Source: Phytophthora quininea (taxonomy: Eukaryota > Oomycota > Peronosporomycetes > Peronosporales > Peronosporaceae). From it: a DNA stretch of 64,000 bases. The translations under genes were made by a program, and so were the position numbers. Position 1 is the stretch's first letter; each line of letters starts with the position of its first letter. Of this stretch, positions 62,817 to 64,000 are shown one piece after another. The notes beneath the pieces are model-generated. The model searched no databases, was not told where the DNA came from, and worked only from the letters and a program-made list of their open reading frames with translations. The DNA is taken from NCBI GenBank assembly GCA_011947345.1, contig JAAVTG010000182.1, positions 1 through 64,000 on the forward strand, written 5' to 3'.

Positions 62817-64000
62817 CTATAATACGGACACGGAGGCTCGTGCTTTGTTATCGCACGCGTTGGCTTCGTTGTGCAGAGCGCCGTACAATGCGGCGCGCAA
62901 GTCGTCCTTTGAAGGGAAGCACGGCAGCTCCAGCATGTTATGGCACGCATGACTTCGGAAGTATCCTGCCGCTCCGGCGTCCGCAAGCGTAAACTCACAC
63001 AGTTGGCCATCGTAGCTCGTGAGACCCTGGAAGCCTACGAGAGGAACACGCGAAAAACCCGTGGCAAACTGAAGCAGCCGCTGCTGGTATACGCTGGGCA
63101 TGTCTTTAACAACATCCCAGAACCACGACACCTCGCGGCGCGACTCAACGCTAGATGAGTGTGCTGCTGCCAGTCAGTGACGTCAATCTCGTCCGAGCCA
63201 CAAAGCAAGTAATCCAGCTCTTCGTAGTCAAGAGGAGCAGCAGTCGCTGGGGAACAACTTCGTAGAATCCCTTGAGGAACGCGGCCAGCTGCGGCGCCAC
63301 GCTCTCGAACAGCGTGAAGCGAAACTTGCGGTCCACGAACTCAAACTTGTTGTCGTCATTCACCTCGATGTTTCTGCCAGCCGGAATGAGCTCCACCGTT
63401 CGGGTGCCGTGGTCTCCGTGACGTTGGGTTACTGTAAAATCAAGCTCGAGGCCTTCCGCGCCATCGTTGTCCAGCAGCCACGTCAGGCTTCGGTACATGT
63501 CCGCATCCAAGTCCTCGAGGTCCTCGAAAGTTACAGGAGTCCCCAGCATCATCTTCAGCAATGGAACACACAAGTGGAAATTCAGTACCGCGCCTTCAAG
63601 CAGTGCACGCCCCACCAATCTTCCTGCTGCGTGGAAATGCTGCAAATGGTCGGGTCCGAGAATACGCTTCGACTGGGGGTTGATAAAGTACGTTTGGTCG
63701 CTGCGCTGCGTGCAGGTGAAGAGCCCAACACTTGGGTCAACTAACCTCTCGTTTAATAGCGTCAGCCATTCCCGTTGGAGCCCACCTGCGTCAGAATCGC
63801 TGCTGTGTTGGTCTCCATCTTCCGTGAATTTCACACGGATGCGGGCTGAACGGATGTTGGCCTCACGGATGCAGTTGATGTGCTGCGTGGACTGCTCCAA
63901 AATGTAGTCGCGGTGCACTGACAAATAAGACCGCTCAGCTCGATCCCCGACTGTAGCAGCGCAGTAGCGTTCGCCATGAAGAACGCGTACTTCTTGGGGA
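62817..64000 (-). CDS. HECT E3 ubiquitin ligase, C-terminal part (runs off window; three frame changes)
   Basis: Read from 64000 down: KKYAFFMANATALLQSGIEL, then (new frame) VHRDYILEQSTQHINCIREA, SSDSDAGGLQREWLTLLNER, HAAGRLVGRALLEGAVLNFH and TVELIPAGRNIEVNDDNKFE. Then (new frame) DYEELDYLLCGSDEIDVTDW, and (new frame) EVSWFWDVVKDMPSVYQQRL, ATGFSRVPLVGFQGLTS and the catalytic Cys in RSHACHNMLELPCFPSKDD. This is a full HECT domain in family order. The breaks at about 63910, 63210 and 63130 are each explained by one missing base. N-terminal substrate-binding region lies outside the window. Its sequence differs strongly from the HECT gene at 54886, so it is a separate paralogue. Confidence 0.8.

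Noticed and set aside
63895..63915. A 14-nt GT...AG intron in the second HECT gene
   Set aside because: Far shorter than any intron in the window (57 nt or more); one missing T explains the frame change.

Overview
The window looks like nuclear DNA from a plant-pathogenic oomycete, most likely Phytophthora or a close relative. The evidence is: short GT-AG introns in dense genes; Inr plus flanking-promoter-region core promoters (TCACTTT followed by CAATTT) 25-65 nt before start codons; a secreted oomycete-type lytic polysaccharide monooxygenase; and the usual oomycete mix of Gypsy, Copia, Helitron, piggyBac, hAT and Mutator remnants. I saw no tRNA, rRNA or CRISPR.

Layout. Positions 1-44,128 are a tandem array with a period of about 22.9 kb. 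Each unit holds an NmrA-like reductase gene (+), an old yellow enzyme (OYE) gene (-) convergent with it, about 19 kb of nested transposon wreckage, a broken HAD-like gene and a trihelix/coiled-coil gene. Segment 1-21,265 matches 23,290-44,128 almost base for base, so the duplication is recent. The array ends in an older, more diverged NmrA/OYE pair (44,439-46,857). From 47,166 to 50,416 lie four members of an oomycete family that has an N-terminal Myb/SANT-trihelix-like domain and a coiled coil ending exactly at a D-V-D-R-L-x-P-L terminus. A fourth OYE gene (50,685-51,819) lies in opposite orientation and is a mosaic of the other copies.

From about 52 kb the character changes to compact host genes with little transposon debris: a CENP-B/Tc5-like DNA-binding protein, thymidine kinase with introns, a MYND-finger protein, a membrane-anchored RanBP2-finger/HECT E3 ligase, two more members of the trihelix/coiled-coil family, a CCDC137-like nucleolar protein, the monooxygenase, and the 3' part of a second HECT ligase that runs off the right edge.

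Working view. NmrA and OYE proteins are both NAD(P)H-linked and have been co-duplicated as a pair, suggesting selection for a redox or oxylipin/enone-detoxifying module. Around a dozen genes in the window are interrupted by what looks like one missing base, often at a homopolymer run or where two unit copies differ by one base, so many apparent pseudogenes may be assembly artefacts. The transposon relics, which carry several stops in shared positions, are truly decayed.
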